A DNA stretch of 22,605 nt. Origin: Flemingiibacterium sp045534235. Its GTDB lineage: Bacteria; Bacillota; Clostridia; Oscillospirales; CAG-272. Positions 1 to 7,920 of the stretch are shown here, piece by piece. Numbering within the stretch: the first letter of the stretch is position 1; the number at the start of each line of letters is the position of its first letter. The translations under genes were made by a program, and so were the position numbers. The stretch covers positions 1 through 22,605 of the forward strand of contig JAZSJI010000127.1 in the NCBI GenBank assembly GCA_045534235.1. Direction: 5' to 3'. Below the pieces are notes generated by a model. It saw nothing but the letters and a program-made list of their open reading frames with translations, was not told the DNA's origin and ran no database searches.

Positions 1-3
1 ACA

Positions 4-1365
4 ATGTACGAGCTTATAATTCTCGGCGGCGGACCTGCCGGATACAACGCGGCTGAACGTGCCGCAGAGGGCGGACTTTTCACTCTCGTTATCGAAGAAA
101 GAGCACTCGGCGGCGTATGCCTCAACGAGGGCTGTATACCCACAAAGACTCTGCTTTATTCCGCGAAGATCTATGACTATGCAAAGCACAGCGAGGACTA
201 CGGCGTAAAGCTTCCTAACGCGTCTATCGACCACGCGGCTGTTGTAGCTCGTAAGGATAAGGTCGTAAAGACACTTGTCGGCGGCATCGGCGCGAAGATG
301 AAGCACGGCGGTGTTACCGTTGTTAACGGTCACGCAGAGATCAAGGGCAGAAACGGCGAAGCATTCACCGTTGCAGTAGGCAGTGAAACCTACGAGGCTC
401 GCAGACTTCTCATCTGCACCGGTTCTTCCGCGGCTGTTCCTCCGATTCCCGGACTGCGCGAGGGTGTAACGAGCGGTTTCGTAAAGACCAATCGCGAGAT
501 CCTCGACATGACTACTGTTCCGAAGGAGCTTGTAGTTATCGGCGGCGGTGTTATCGGTATGGAAATGGCTTCCTACTTCAACTCCATCGGCTCGAAGGTA
601 ACCGTTATCGAAATGATGGATCATATCGGCGGTCCTACCGACAGCGAGATCGCTGCTATCCTTCTTAAGAATTACAAGAAGAAGGGCGTTGAGTTTATGC
701 TCGGCGCAAAGGTTACGGGCGTTGGTACAAAGTCTGTTACCTGCGAATACGAGGGCAAAACCGTTGAGGTTAGTGCTGATTGCGTACTCTGCGCAGTTGG
801 TCGCCGCGCTAATACCGCAGGCATCGGTCTTGAAAATATCGGCGTGCTCACAGAGCGCGGCGCTATCGTAACAAACGAGTGCGGACGCACCAACATCGGC
901 GGCGTTTGGGCTGCAGGTGACGTAAACGGCAAGTCCATGCTCGCACACACCGCATACCGCGAGGGCGAGGCGGCTGTCAACGATATGCTCGGCAAGAAGG
1001 ACAGCGTAAACTACGACGCTATTCCTGCTGTTATCTACACCAATCCTGAGGTTGCATCGGTAGGCGAGACCTCCGATACGATCAAGGCGAAGGGTATCGA
1101 CGCGAAGGTTGAGTCCTTCACGCTCCGTTACAGCGGACGTTACGTTGCTGAGAACGAAGGCGGTGACGGCATCGTTAAGATCATCATCGACAAGGCTCAC
1201 CGCCGTGTACTCGGTGTACATATGATCGGTACCTACGCGTCCGAGATCATCTACGGCGCGGCTATGATGGTTGAAAAGCAGATGCGCGTTGAGGACGTAC
1301 GCAACTTCGTATTCCCGCACCCCACCGTATGTGAGGTTATCCGCGAGGGTATGTTCGGTATATAA
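4..1365 (+). CDS. lpdA: Dihydrolipoyl dehydrogenase (E3)
   Basis: This flavoprotein reoxidises dihydrolipoamide on the E2 subunit of 2-oxoacid dehydrogenase complexes and passes electrons through FAD to NAD+. The 453-residue protein is full length for the family. Visible landmarks are the N-terminal FAD loop GGGPAGYNAA (about residues 8-17), the redox disulfide GGVCLNEGCIPTK (C39 and C44), a second Rossmann loop VVIGGGVIGMEMAS near residue 180 for NAD, the ATG/GD FAD segment WAAGDVNG, and the C-terminal HPTVCE pair (H439, E444) that activates the thiol. There is no N-terminal lipoyl domain. The start lies 3 nt from the window edge, so its RBS cannot be seen. The fused E1 gene and a lipoate ligase follow on the same strand, which supports a role in that complex rather than in glycine cleavage. 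Confidence 0.95.
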   Translation: MYELIILGGGPAGYNAAERAAEGGLFTLVIEERALGGVCLNEGCIPTKTLLYSAKIYDYAKHSEDYGVKLPNASIDHAAVVARKDKVVKTLVGGIGAKMKHGGVTVVNGHAEIKGRNGEAFTVAVGSETYEARRLLICTGSSAAVPPIPGLREGVTSGFVKTNREILDMTTVPKELVVIGGGVIGMEMASYFNSIGSKVTVIEMMDHIGGPTDSEIAAILLKNYKKKGVEFMLGAKVTGVGTKSVTCEYEGKTVEVSADCVLCAVGRRANTAGIGLENIGVLTERGAIVTNECGRTNIGGVWAAGDVNGKSMLAHTAYREGEAAVNDMLGKKDSVNYDAIPAVIYTNPEVASVGETSDTIKAKGIDAKVESFTLRYSGRYVAENEGGDGIVKIIIDKAHRRVLGVHMIGTYASEIIYGAAMMVEKQMRVEDVRNFVFPHPTVCEVIREGMFGI

Positions 1366-1617
1366 TCCGAAATTATTCTACATTAGCTTACATTTGATGC
1401 AACGCTAAAGATATGGCAATCTAATGATTACCGCTAAACGGTTTCCGGGGTGCCGACACGGGTGTCGGCGGGGACCTCGGATACCGAGAGCGTGGATTAC
1501 AGTTTAGCCAAGCACTCTGTTAGCGAATGCGTTGAGTAAAGTTTTTGCGGAGCTTTTTTCAAAAAGCGACCGTATCCCCTATAAAAATAAAAAACTAAAC
1601 ATAAAGGAGAAAATATC
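1366..1617 (+). other. Intergenic leader with nested hairpins upstream of E1
   Basis: No gene is visible in these 252 bases. GCTAAAC (1433-1439) can pair with GTTTAGC (1502-1508) and enclose two perfect hairpins: GCCGACA/TGTCGGC (1452-1458, 1463-1469, loop CGGG) and CTCGG/CCGAG (1476-1480, 1484-1488, loop ATA). The motif GATTAC occurs on both sides (1426-1431 and 1495-1500). A GC-poor stretch with GCTTTTTTCAAAAAGC follows, then a weak promoter-like TTTCAA (1557-1562), 17 bp, TATAAA (1580-1585). The E1 RBS AAAGGAG is at 1603-1609. It could be a dispersed repeat, an RNA leader or lpdA's 3' processing structure. Confidence 0.4.
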
Positions 1618-4104
1618 ATGCCAAAGAGTCAATACGTAGATCCCGGCAAGGCGTTTGAGCCCGGTTTTATCCATTTTGAGGATATTCCCGTATGTCAGTA
1701 CAACAAGACCCTTGCACAGGAAAAGAAGATTTACACCAAGGAAGATTTCATGCGCATTTACCGCGACATGGCAATCATCCGTGAGTTCGAGACCATGCTC
1801 AACGAGGTAAAGGTTAAGAGCGAGTACAACGGTGTTGCTTATAACAACCCCGGTCCTGCTCACCTTTCCATCGGTCAGGAAGCATCCGCAGTCGGTGAAG
1901 CTTACTGCCTCGACATCAACGACTTCTCGTTCGGCTCTCACAGAAGCCACGGTGAAATTCTCGCAAAGGGTCTTTCCTCCATTCACAAGCTTGATGATAC
2001 CGAGCTTTACGACATTATGAAGGAATTCCTCGACGGTACTGTTCTTAACGTAGTTGAGAAGCATATGAACGCAGGCGGCAACGTAAAGGAGCTTGCTATC
2101 AACTTCCTTCTCTACGGCGCACTCGCAGAGGTATTTGCACGTACCACCGGCTTTAACAAGGGTCTCGGCGGTTCGATGCACGCATTCTTCATTCCGTTCG
2201 GTCTGATGCCTAACAACGCAATCGTTGGCGCATCTGCTCCTATCGCACTCGGTGCTGCTCTCTATAAGAGATCCAACCACAAGCCCGGTATCGTTATCTC
2301 CAACTGCGGCGACGGTGCTACCGGTCGCGGACCTGTTCTCGAGGCTCTTAACTTCGCTTCGATGGATCAGATCACCAAGCTTTGGGGTATGGACGGCAAG
2401 TACTCTGCTGACGGTATGCCGATCCTCTTCAACGTATTCAACAACCACTACGGTATGGGCGGTCAGACCCGCGGTGAGACTATGGGCTACGATATGGTTG
2501 CTCGTCTTGGCGCAGGCTTCAATCCCCAGCAGATGCACGCAGAGCGCGTAAACGGTTACGATCCGCTCGCAGTTATCGACGCCGTTACCAGAAAGAAGCA
2601 GCTCCTTCTCGAGGGTAAGGGTCCCGCACTTCTCGACGTTGTTACTTACCGTGTATCCGGTCACTCCCCGTCCGACTCCTCCACCTACAGAACCGTTGAG
2701 GAGATCGAGGCTTGGAAGGAAGCAGATCCGATCGTTGCGTTCAAGAACAAGCTCATCAAAGGCAAGATCGCAACCGAGAACGAGTTTGCAACCATGCACG
2801 AAGAGATCACCAAGCGTATGACCGAGATCATGAAGCTCGCTATCAACGACGAGATCTCGCCTCGTATGGACCTCCAGAAGAACCCCGACGCTATCTCCTC
2901 CATTATGTTCTCTAACCAGAACGTACCCAGCATGGAGCCCGACCGTGAGCCTGACGTTCTCATGCCCAAGGAAGAGTGCCCCCGTGTTAAGGAGATCGCA
3001 GGCAAGATCAGAACCGCTACCGATAAGGACGGCAAGCCTGTTTCCAAGATGAAGATGTACAACCTTACCGACGGTCTGTTTGAGCCGATCATCGACAAGT
3101 TCTATGAGGATCCCACCCTTATCGCATACGGTGAAGATAACCGTGACTGGGGCGGAGCATTCGGTGTTTACAAGAAGATGACCGAGGCTATTCCTTACCA
3201 CAGATTCTTCAACTCTCCTATTTCCGAGTCCGCTAGCGTTGGCTCTGCTGTAGGTTACGCAATGTGTGGCGGCCGCGCTATCGTTGAGCTTATGTATGCT
3301 GACTTTATCGGCTGCGCAGGCGACGAAATCTTCAACCAGATGGCTAAGTGGCAGTCGATGTCCGCAGGTATCCTCAAGATGCCTATCGTGCTTCGCGTTT
3401 CCGTTGGTTCCAAGTACGGCGCACAGCACTCTCAGGACTGGACCGCTATCACCGCTCATATCCCCGGTCTGAAGGTAATCTTCCCGAACACTCCTGCGGA
3501 CGCAAAGGGCCTTATGACCGCTGCTCTTAACGGCACTGACCCTGTTGTATGCTTCGAGTCGCAGAGAATTTACGGTATCGGCGAGCAGTTTATGAAGGAC
3601 GGAGTTCCGGAAGGCAAGTACGAGATCACTCTCGGCGATCCTGATATCAAGCGCGAGGGTAAGGACGTTACCATCGTGACAATCGGTGCTACTCTCTACC
3701 GTGCACTTGACGCAGCAAAGACCCTTCAGGAGAAGTACAACATCTCCGCAGAGGTTATCGACGCACGCACCATCGTTCCCTTCGATTACACCAAGGTTAT
3801 CGAGTCCGTTAAGAAGACCGGTAAGATCGTAATCGTTGGTGACGCTTGCGAGCGCAACTCCGTAATGAAGGATATGGCTGCTAACGTAGCAGAGTTCGCG
3901 TTCGACTACCTCGACGCTCCTCCCGTTGCACTCGGCTCTCGCAACTGGATCACTCCTTGCTATGAGCTCGACGCAGAGTTCTTCCCGCAGGCTGACGGCA
4001 TTATCGACATCATTCATGAAAAGCTCATGCCCATTCCGGGTTACGTTGCAAAGACCAACTGCAGCGATGTTGAGCGCATGAACAGAAGCAAGCTCGGTCT
4101 GTAA
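1618..4104 (+). CDS. Fused E1 alpha-beta thiamine-diphosphate 2-oxoacid dehydrogenase
   Basis: This is the E1 component that decarboxylates a 2-oxoacid (or acetoin) with thiamine diphosphate and transfers the acyl group to lipoyl-E2. The 828-residue chain joins what are usually two subunits. Residues about 40-430 are E1-alpha, with the TPP motif GDGATGRG (from G231) ending in FNVFNNHYGMGG near 275. Residues about 465-815 are E1-beta, with YGEDNRDWGGAFGVYK, FNSPISESASVGSAVGYA and VVCFESQRIYG. The ATG is preceded by AAAGGAG at 9 nt. The gene sits between lpdA and lplA, so the enzyme needs an E2 encoded elsewhere or off the left edge. Substrate (pyruvate, branched-chain 2-oxoacid or acetoin) cannot be fixed from sequence. 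Codon use strongly favours C-ending codons, typical of high expression, and leaves a long meaningless ORF on the other strand. Confidence 0.9.
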   Translation: MPKSQYVDPGKAFEPGFIHFEDIPVCQYNKTLAQEKKIYTKEDFMRIYRDMAIIREFETMLNEVKVKSEYNGVAYNNPGPAHLSIGQEASAVGEAYCLDINDFSFGSHRSHGEILAKGLSSIHKLDDTELYDIMKEFLDGTVLNVVEKHMNAGGNVKELAINFLLYGALAEVFARTTGFNKGLGGSMHAFFIPFGLMPNNAIVGASAPIALGAALYKRSNHKPGIVISNCGDGATGRGPVLEALNFASMDQITKLWGMDGKYSADGMPILFNVFNNHYGMGGQTRGETMGYDMVARLGAGFNPQQMHAERVNGYDPLAVIDAVTRKKQLLLEGKGPALLDVVTYRVSGHSPSDSSTYRTVEEIEAWKEADPIVAFKNKLIKGKIATENEFATMHEEITKRMTEIMKLAINDEISPRMDLQKNPDAISSIMFSNQNVPSMEPDREPDVLMPKEECPRVKEIAGKIRTATDKDGKPVSKMKMYNLTDGLFEPIIDKFYEDPTLIAYGEDNRDWGGAFGVYKKMTEAIPYHRFFNSPISESASVGSAVGYAMCGGRAIVELMYADFIGCAGDEIFNQMAKWQSMSAGILKMPIVLRVSVGSKYGAQHSQDWTAITAHIPGLKVIFPNTPADAKGLMTAALNGTDPVVCFESQRIYGIGEQFMKDGVPEGKYEITLGDPDIKREGKDVTIVTIGATLYRALDAAKTLQEKYNISAEVIDARTIVPFDYTKVIESVKKTGKIVIVGDACERNSVMKDMAANVAEFAFDYLDAPPVALGSRNWITPCYELDAEFFPQADGIIDIIHEKLMPIPGYVAKTNCSDVERMNRSKLGL

Positions 4105-4122
4105 TTTACAAACCAATATCAG

Positions 4123-4146
4123 TAGGGGCGATCTCGGTCGCCCCTA
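4123..4146. repeat. GTAGGGGC palindrome, copy 1 (possible terminator)
   Basis: TAGGGGCGA and TCGCCCCTA form a perfect 9-bp stem with a 6-nt loop between the E1 stop and lplA. The same core occurs at 12851-12878, and a variant at 12803-12829, so this is a dispersed element and not only a local terminator. No good U-run follows on the + strand, so it would be a weak terminator or an mRNA 3' stabiliser. Confidence 0.6.
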
Positions 4147-4165
4147 TACTATTCGGAGCATACTT

Positions 4166-5209
4166 ATGAAATTATATCTTAACACCCATACCGATCCGCA
4201 CTTTAATCTTGCGGCCGAGGAGTATTTCATAACTCACGCCGCAGATGATATTATTATGCTTTGGCGTAACGAGCCTGCGGTTATCATCGGCAAAAATCAG
4301 AACGCATATGCGGAGATAAATCTCGATTTTACCGAGAAAAACGGCGTCAAGGTCGTTCGCAGGCTTACGGGCGGCGGCGCGGTCTTTCACGACCTCGGTA
4401 ACGTGAACTTCACGTTCATATCTCCAAAGGGTAGTGCGCTTTCAAACGGTATCCGCGAGGGTGGGCTCGATTTCGCCCATTTCACGCGTCCGATAATCAG
4501 TGCGCTCAGCTCACTTGGTATTAACGCAAGGCTGTCGGGGCGCAACGATATTGTCGTAGACTGCGAGGACGGAGAAAAAAAGGTGTCGGGAAACGCGCAG
4601 TGCGTTATCGGCGGTGTTACGATGCATCACGGCACGCTTCTTTATTCGGCATCTATGGAGAGATTGCAGGGAGCGCTGAACGTGGATGCGTCGAAGCTCA
4701 AATCGAAGGGCATTGCAAGCGTGCGAAGCCGCGTCGCGAATATCCGTGAGCTGTTGTCTGATGAGTTAGCGGCAAACGTAGGTGACGCGGTAGGTTTTAT
4801 GAGCTTTCTCGGTGAGTATCTGTCGCGCGAGTTTAGCGTGGCGCCGGAGGCGTTCTCGGCAGCGGATGCGCGAGAAATAGAGCTGCTTGCTGATGAAAAA
4901 TACCGCACGGATGCGTGGAATTTGCGCCGCTTTGCCACGTTCGAGCATACCGTGAAGCACCGTTTTTGTTTCGGGACTGTAGAGGCGTCGATGCGCGTTG
5001 AAAACGGCATTATAACGGACGTCAGTATCATCGGCGACTTTTTCGGAGTGCGTGATATTTGTGAGCTGTCGGAGCATCTTTGCGGTGTGCCGCTTACACG
5101 TGCTGCGATTTCAGATAGGCTGCGCGGCGTTTCTGTTGGTGAGTATATATCCGGTGCTCACGCGGAGGATATTGCCGATCTCTTGTGTGAGTGTGACACT
5201 GTTTTATAA
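4166..5209 (+). CDS. lplA: Lipoate-protein ligase
   Basis: The enzyme activates lipoate with ATP and attaches it to the lysine of lipoyl domains (E2, GcvH). The 347-residue length matches bacterial LplA. The lipoate/AMP signature RRLTGGGAVFHDLGNVNFTF spans residues 65-84, and VSGNAQCVIGGVTMHHGTLLYS follows in the expected place near residue 140. The C-terminal quarter matches the small accessory domain of bacterial ligases, so both catalytic steps are probably retained. A CGGAG ribosome site lies about 8 nt before the ATG. Its position 61 nt after the E1 gene suggests a dedicated supply of lipoylation for that complex, and the organism probably scavenges lipoate. The family includes octanoyl-transferases, but the HHGTLL context and C-terminal domain favour a ligase. 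Confidence 0.92.
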   Translation: MKLYLNTHTDPHFNLAAEEYFITHAADDIIMLWRNEPAVIIGKNQNAYAEINLDFTEKNGVKVVRRLTGGGAVFHDLGNVNFTFISPKGSALSNGIREGGLDFAHFTRPIISALSSLGINARLSGRNDIVVDCEDGEKKVSGNAQCVIGGVTMHHGTLLYSASMERLQGALNVDASKLKSKGIASVRSRVANIRELLSDELAANVGDAVGFMSFLGEYLSREFSVAPEAFSAADAREIELLADEKYRTDAWNLRRFATFEHTVKHRFCFGTVEASMRVENGIITDVSIIGDFFGVRDICELSEHLCGVPLTRAAISDRLRGVSVGEYISGAHAEDIADLLCECDTVL

Positions 5210-5330
5210 TTGTTGACGATTCATTCATAGAAAGTTCATTACTTTCAAGAGAAAATATATTAAAATACTAATAGGGTAATCTGTAAATATACTTATTATC
5301 GGATGCTTAAAGAAAAGGAAGGTACTTTTT

Positions 5331-5621
5331 ATGAATAAGCTCAACGACGAGAAGATTGATTTTCTATTCAAAGGCATACTTACCCTTGAAAACGTAGCTG
5401 AATGCTACAGCTTTTTCGAGGACCTCTGCACCGTTGCAGAGCTTCAGGAAATGTCCAAGCGTCTGCTTGCGGCTAAAATGCTGAAGGAAAACTATATTTA
5501 CACCGAGATCGCGGAGCGTACCGGTCTTTCTACCGCTACTATCAGCCGCGTTAACCGTTGCCTCAAGTACGGCAGCGACGGCTACATCACCGTTCTCGAG
5601 CGCCTCGAGCGTATGAAATAA
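5331..5621 (+). CDS. yerC: YerC/YecD family TrpR-like transcriptional regulator
   Basis: A 96-residue all-helical DNA-binding protein of the YerC/YecD family, a Bacillota relative of the Trp repressor. The helix-turn-helix is visible at about residues 57-80 (YTEIAERTGLSTATISRVNR), followed by the family's CLKYGSDGY segment. The N-terminal part, with ELQEMSKRLLAAKML, is the usual dimer region. The family is widespread but its ligand and target are not well established, so I assign no effector. AAGGAAGG at about 5318-5325 serves as ribosome site. The next gene's GTG start lies 2 nt after the stop, so the two are very probably co-transcribed. I see no convincing promoter in 5210-5330, although the stretch is AT-rich. 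Confidence 0.88.
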   Translation: MNKLNDEKIDFLFKGILTLENVAECYSFFEDLCTVAELQEMSKRLLAAKMLKENYIYTEIAERTGLSTATISRVNRCLKYGSDGYITVLERLERMK

Positions 5622-5623
5622 GC

Positions 5624-6382
5624 GTGGACTCCTATACCTCGCTTGCCCCCGTCTACGATAAGCTGAACGCCGATATTGACTATGCGGCGTGGGCGGATTT
5701 TATAGAGCGCCAGTTTGTGACCTTCGCCAAGAAGGCGCCGAAAAGCGTGCTTGATCTCGCCTGCGGTACGGGCTCTATGACCGTAGAGCTTGCCGCGCGC
5801 GGATACGATATGACGGGAATTGATCTATCAGAGGATATGCTCGCCGTCGCACAGAAAAAGTGCGACGCCGGGCGTTTTCGTCATTCTGTGCTGCTGCTCT
5901 CGCAGAACATGGCAAACTTTGAGCTGTACGGTACGGTCGACGCGATAGTTTGCTGCCTCGACAGCCTGAACTATCTTACGAAAAAAGACGAGCTGCAGCG
6001 CACATTCGCGCACGCGCATAACTACCTCGAGCCTGATGGGCTGTTTATATTCGATATGAATGCGCCCGCGAAATTCGAGCGCGTTTACGCGGATAACTCG
6101 TACGTGCTTGAAGATGAGGGTATATTCTGTGCGTGGCAGAATTACTATAATAGCAAATCGAAGCTGTGCGACTTTTATCTCTCTATCTTTACGGAGAATG
6201 AGGACGGCTCGTGGACGAGATATGACGAAGAGCAGCGCGAAAAATGCTGGTCGCTTCGTACAGTCAAGGCTATCCTTGATGAAACGGGCTTTGAGCTTTG
6301 CGCGCTGACGTCTGATTTTGACGGCTCGAGCGTGGACGGCGACACCGAACGGTGGTATTTTGTGGCGCGCGCCAAAAAATAA
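5624..6382 (+). CDS. Class I SAM-dependent methyltransferase
   Basis: A 252-residue methyltransferase with a Rossmann SAM-binding fold. Motif I is VLDLACGTG (residues 42-50), followed by the acidic end of strand 2 in MTGIDLSEDML (about 63-73), a strand-4 region DAIVCCLDSLNYL and FIFDMNAP. I chose GTG at 5624 because the chain then begins DSYTSLAPVYDKL, the usual start of this family, and because the longer frame beginning at 5558 would run inside yerC. No strong Shine-Dalgarno precedes the GTG, so translation is probably coupled to yerC. hslO follows after 16 nt. The substrate is unknown; small molecules, quinones and proteins are all possible for this type. Confidence 0.82.
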   Translation: MDSYTSLAPVYDKLNADIDYAAWADFIERQFVTFAKKAPKSVLDLACGTGSMTVELAARGYDMTGIDLSEDMLAVAQKKCDAGRFRHSVLLLSQNMANFELYGTVDAIVCCLDSLNYLTKKDELQRTFAHAHNYLEPDGLFIFDMNAPAKFERVYADNSYVLEDEGIFCAWQNYYNSKSKLCDFYLSIFTENEDGSWTRYDEEQREKCWSLRTVKAILDETGFELCALTSDFDGSSVDGDTERWYFVARAKK

Positions 6383-6398
6383 TATTTAGGGAAATAAA

Positions 6399-7304
6399 AT
6401 GAAACCGAAATCAACCATACTGCGAGCGATGACGCGTGACGGCAGCGCTCGCGCATTTATTCTTAATTCAACCGACATCGTAAACACGGCTATCGGCTAT
6501 CATAAGACTACGCCTACCGCATCGGCACTGCTTGGCAGAACGCTTACAGCCGCGTCGATGATGGGTACGCTTTTAAAGGATAAGGGCAACACTCTGACGC
6601 TCAATATCCGCGGTGACGGCCCTGCTAAAAACGTCATCGCCGTGTCCGACTACGCAGGCAACGTGAAGGGATATATCGCCGAGCCGTACGTGGATATTCC
6701 AAAGAAGGCGAACGGCAAGCTTGACGTTTCGGGCGCTATCGGAAACGGTACACTCGCGGTCGTCAAGGATATAGGCCTCAAGGAGCCGTACTCGGGTATG
6801 ATAAATCTCGTCAGCGGCGAGATTGCAGAGGATATTACGCAGTATTTTGCCGCGAGTGAGCAGACGCCGAGCCTTTGTGCGCTCGGTGTGCTCGTTGACC
6901 GCGACTATACCTGCAAGGCGGCGGGCGGTGTGCTTATATCACTGCTTCCGTTCGCGGCAGAGGAAACTATCGCACAGCTTGAAAAGAACGCGGCAAACCT
7001 TGCGAACGTATCGAAGCTGTTCGACGACGGGCTTTCCAACGAGGAGATAATGAATATCGCCCTCGAGGGAATAGAGTACGATATTTTCGACGAGCTTGAC
7101 GTTGCTTATGCGTGCGACTGCTCGCGCGAGCGATGCGGCGGTGCGCTTGTGAGCCTCGGCAAGAGTGAGGTGGAGAACCTCTTTAAAGAGTGTCGCGACG
7201 AGGGTAAGCCTGAAGAAATACAGTTCGAGTGCCATTTCTGCGACAAGAAGTACGTCTTCACGAGAGGTGACGCAGAGGCGCTTTTTGAGAAGGCAAAGGC
7301 ATAA
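6399..7304 (+). CDS. hslO: Redox-regulated holdase chaperone Hsp33
   Basis: Hsp33 is a cytoplasmic chaperone switched on by oxidation plus unfolding. It holds a zinc ion through four cysteines when reduced. The 301-residue protein has the expected N-terminal chaperone domain (DGSARAF, TASALLGRTLTAASMMG, LTLNIRGDGP) and a C-terminal zinc switch: C239-x-C241 in ACDCSRERC and C278-x-x-C281 in ECHFC. The extra C246 is also common in the family. AGGGA precedes the ATG at a normal distance. It is the last gene of the yerC-methyltransferase-hslO run; a tRNA operon with its own promoter begins 66 nt later, and I see no clear intrinsic terminator between them. Confidence 0.96.
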   Translation: MKPKSTILRAMTRDGSARAFILNSTDIVNTAIGYHKTTPTASALLGRTLTAASMMGTLLKDKGNTLTLNIRGDGPAKNVIAVSDYAGNVKGYIAEPYVDIPKKANGKLDVSGAIGNGTLAVVKDIGLKEPYSGMINLVSGEIAEDITQYFAASEQTPSLCALGVLVDRDYTCKAAGGVLISLLPFAAEETIAQLEKNAANLANVSKLFDDGLSNEEIMNIALEGIEYDIFDELDVAYACDCSRERCGGALVSLGKSEVENLFKECRDEGKPEEIQFECHFCDKKYVFTRGDAEALFEKAKA

Positions 7305-7370
7305 TTTTGTCAGAGGAGCAGTATACTTTAAACGTGTCTTAAATTATTTTAAGAAATTTCAAAAAAGGTA

Positions 7371-7399
7371 TTGACAAACGTGATTTGTCGTGGTATAAT
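7371..7399 (+). promoter_or_regulatory. Consensus promoter of the five-tRNA operon
   Basis: TTGACA (7371-7376), 17 bp, TATAAT (7394-7399), with TGG just upstream of the -10 (extended -10). This is a perfect sigma-A match, as expected for stable RNA. It matches the promoter of the inverted tRNA operon (12733-12761) at about 25 of 29 positions. Confidence 0.92.
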
Positions 7400-7405
7400 A
7401 TAAAA

Positions 7406-7428
7406 GTCGCAAGGAACAGACTTGCGAC
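7406..7428 (+). other. Leader hairpin of the tRNA operon
   Basis: GTCGCAAG (7406-7413) and CTTGCGAC (7421-7428) form a perfect 8-bp stem with a 7-nt loop between the promoter and the first tRNA. It probably guides 5' processing or blocks pairing of leader with tRNA. Confidence 0.7.
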
Positions 7429-7432
7429 GCAT

Positions 7433-7508
7433 GGAAGCTTAGCTCAGCTGGGAGAGCATCTGCCTTACAAGCAGAGGGTCACAGGTTCGATCCCTGTAGC
7501 TTCCACCA
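7433..7508 (+). tRNA. tRNA-Val (anticodon TAC)
   Basis: A 76-nt cloverleaf with encoded CCA. The acceptor GGAAGCT pairs with AGCTTCC, the anticodon stem TCTGC/GCAGA carries loop CTTACAA with anticodon TAC, and the T-arm has GGTTCGATC. It reads GUA and other Val codons. Its sequence is identical to the inverted copy at 12527-12602. Confidence 0.96.
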
Positions 7509-7512
7509 TAAT

Positions 7513-7589
7513 GGCCGGGTAGTTCAGCTGGTTAGAACGCTAGCCTGTCACGCTAGAGGTCGTGGGTTCGAACCCCATCTCGGTCGCCA
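7513..7589 (+). tRNA. tRNA-Asp (anticodon GTC)
   Basis: A 77-nt cloverleaf with CCA. The acceptor GGCCGGG pairs with CTCGGTC through two G-U pairs. Anticodon stem CTAGC/GCTAG with loop CTGTCAC gives GTC. It starts 4 nt after the Val gene. Confidence 0.96.
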
Positions 7590-7593
7590 TTAT

Positions 7594-7669
7594 GCCTCTG
7601 TAGCTCAGTTGGTAGAGCAGGGGACTGAAAATCCCCGTGTCGTTGGTTCGATTCCGACCGGAGGCACCA
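7594..7669 (+). tRNA. tRNA-Phe (anticodon GAA)
   Basis: A 76-nt cloverleaf with CCA. The acceptor is GCCTCTG/CGGAGGC. Anticodon stem GGGGA/TCCCC with loop CTGAAAA gives GAA. It is 4 nt after tRNA-Asp. Confidence 0.95.
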
Positions 7670-7689
7670 GCTTCGGCAAACGCCGAAGC
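7670..7689 (+). other. Spacer hairpin between tRNA-Phe and tRNA-Gly
   Basis: GCTTCGGC (7670-7677) and GCCGAAGC (7682-7689) form a perfect 8-bp stem with loop AAAC. It begins at the base directly after the Phe CCA, so it is a likely processing landmark. Confidence 0.7.
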
Positions 7690-7694
7690 AATAT

Positions 7695-7770
7695 GCGGAT
7701 TTAGCTCATTTGGTAGAGCGCGACCTTGCCAAGGTCGAGGTGGCGGGTTCGAGCCCCGTAATCCGCTCCA
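7695..7770 (+). tRNA. tRNA-Gly (anticodon GCC)
   Basis: A 76-nt cloverleaf with CCA. The acceptor is GCGGATT/AATCCGC. Anticodon stem CGACC/GGTCG with loop TTGCCAA gives GCC. It is identical to the inverted copy at 12624-12699. Confidence 0.96.
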
Positions 7771-7780
7771 TTTTTTTATG

Positions 7781-7804
7781 TGCGTACCGCGAAAGCGGTA
7801 CGCA
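7781..7804 (+). other. Spacer hairpin between tRNA-Gly and tRNA-Cys
   Basis: TGCGTACCGC (7781-7790) and GCGGTACGCA (7795-7804) form a 10-bp perfect stem closed by a GAAA (GNRA) tetraloop. A run of seven T precedes it (7771-7777), so there may be some pausing or attenuation before the Cys gene. Confidence 0.7.
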
Positions 7805-7807
7805 TTC

Positions 7808-7880
<73 letters not shown>

Positions 7881-7882
<2 letters not shown>

Positions 7883-7920
7883 AACAAAAGAGCACTGCGA
7901 GAGCAGTGCTCTTTTGTTTG
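7881..7920 (+). terminator. Intrinsic terminator of the tRNA operon
   Basis: The arms 7881-7898 and 7903-7920 form a perfect 18-bp stem, with AAAAGAGCACTGC in the left arm, closed by a GAGA (GNRA) loop. The right arm contains TTTTGTTT. The stem overlaps the last two bases of the Cys CCA and its last base is the first base of the repeat element that follows. Confidence 0.88.

Noticed and set aside
1579..4116. An 845-codon open frame on the - strand opposite the whole E1 gene
   Set aside because: It mirrors the E1 frame, its composition is Val/Leu/Asn/Cys-rich without domains, and it is explained by the biased codon use of a highly expressed gene. E1 itself has clear motifs and an RBS.
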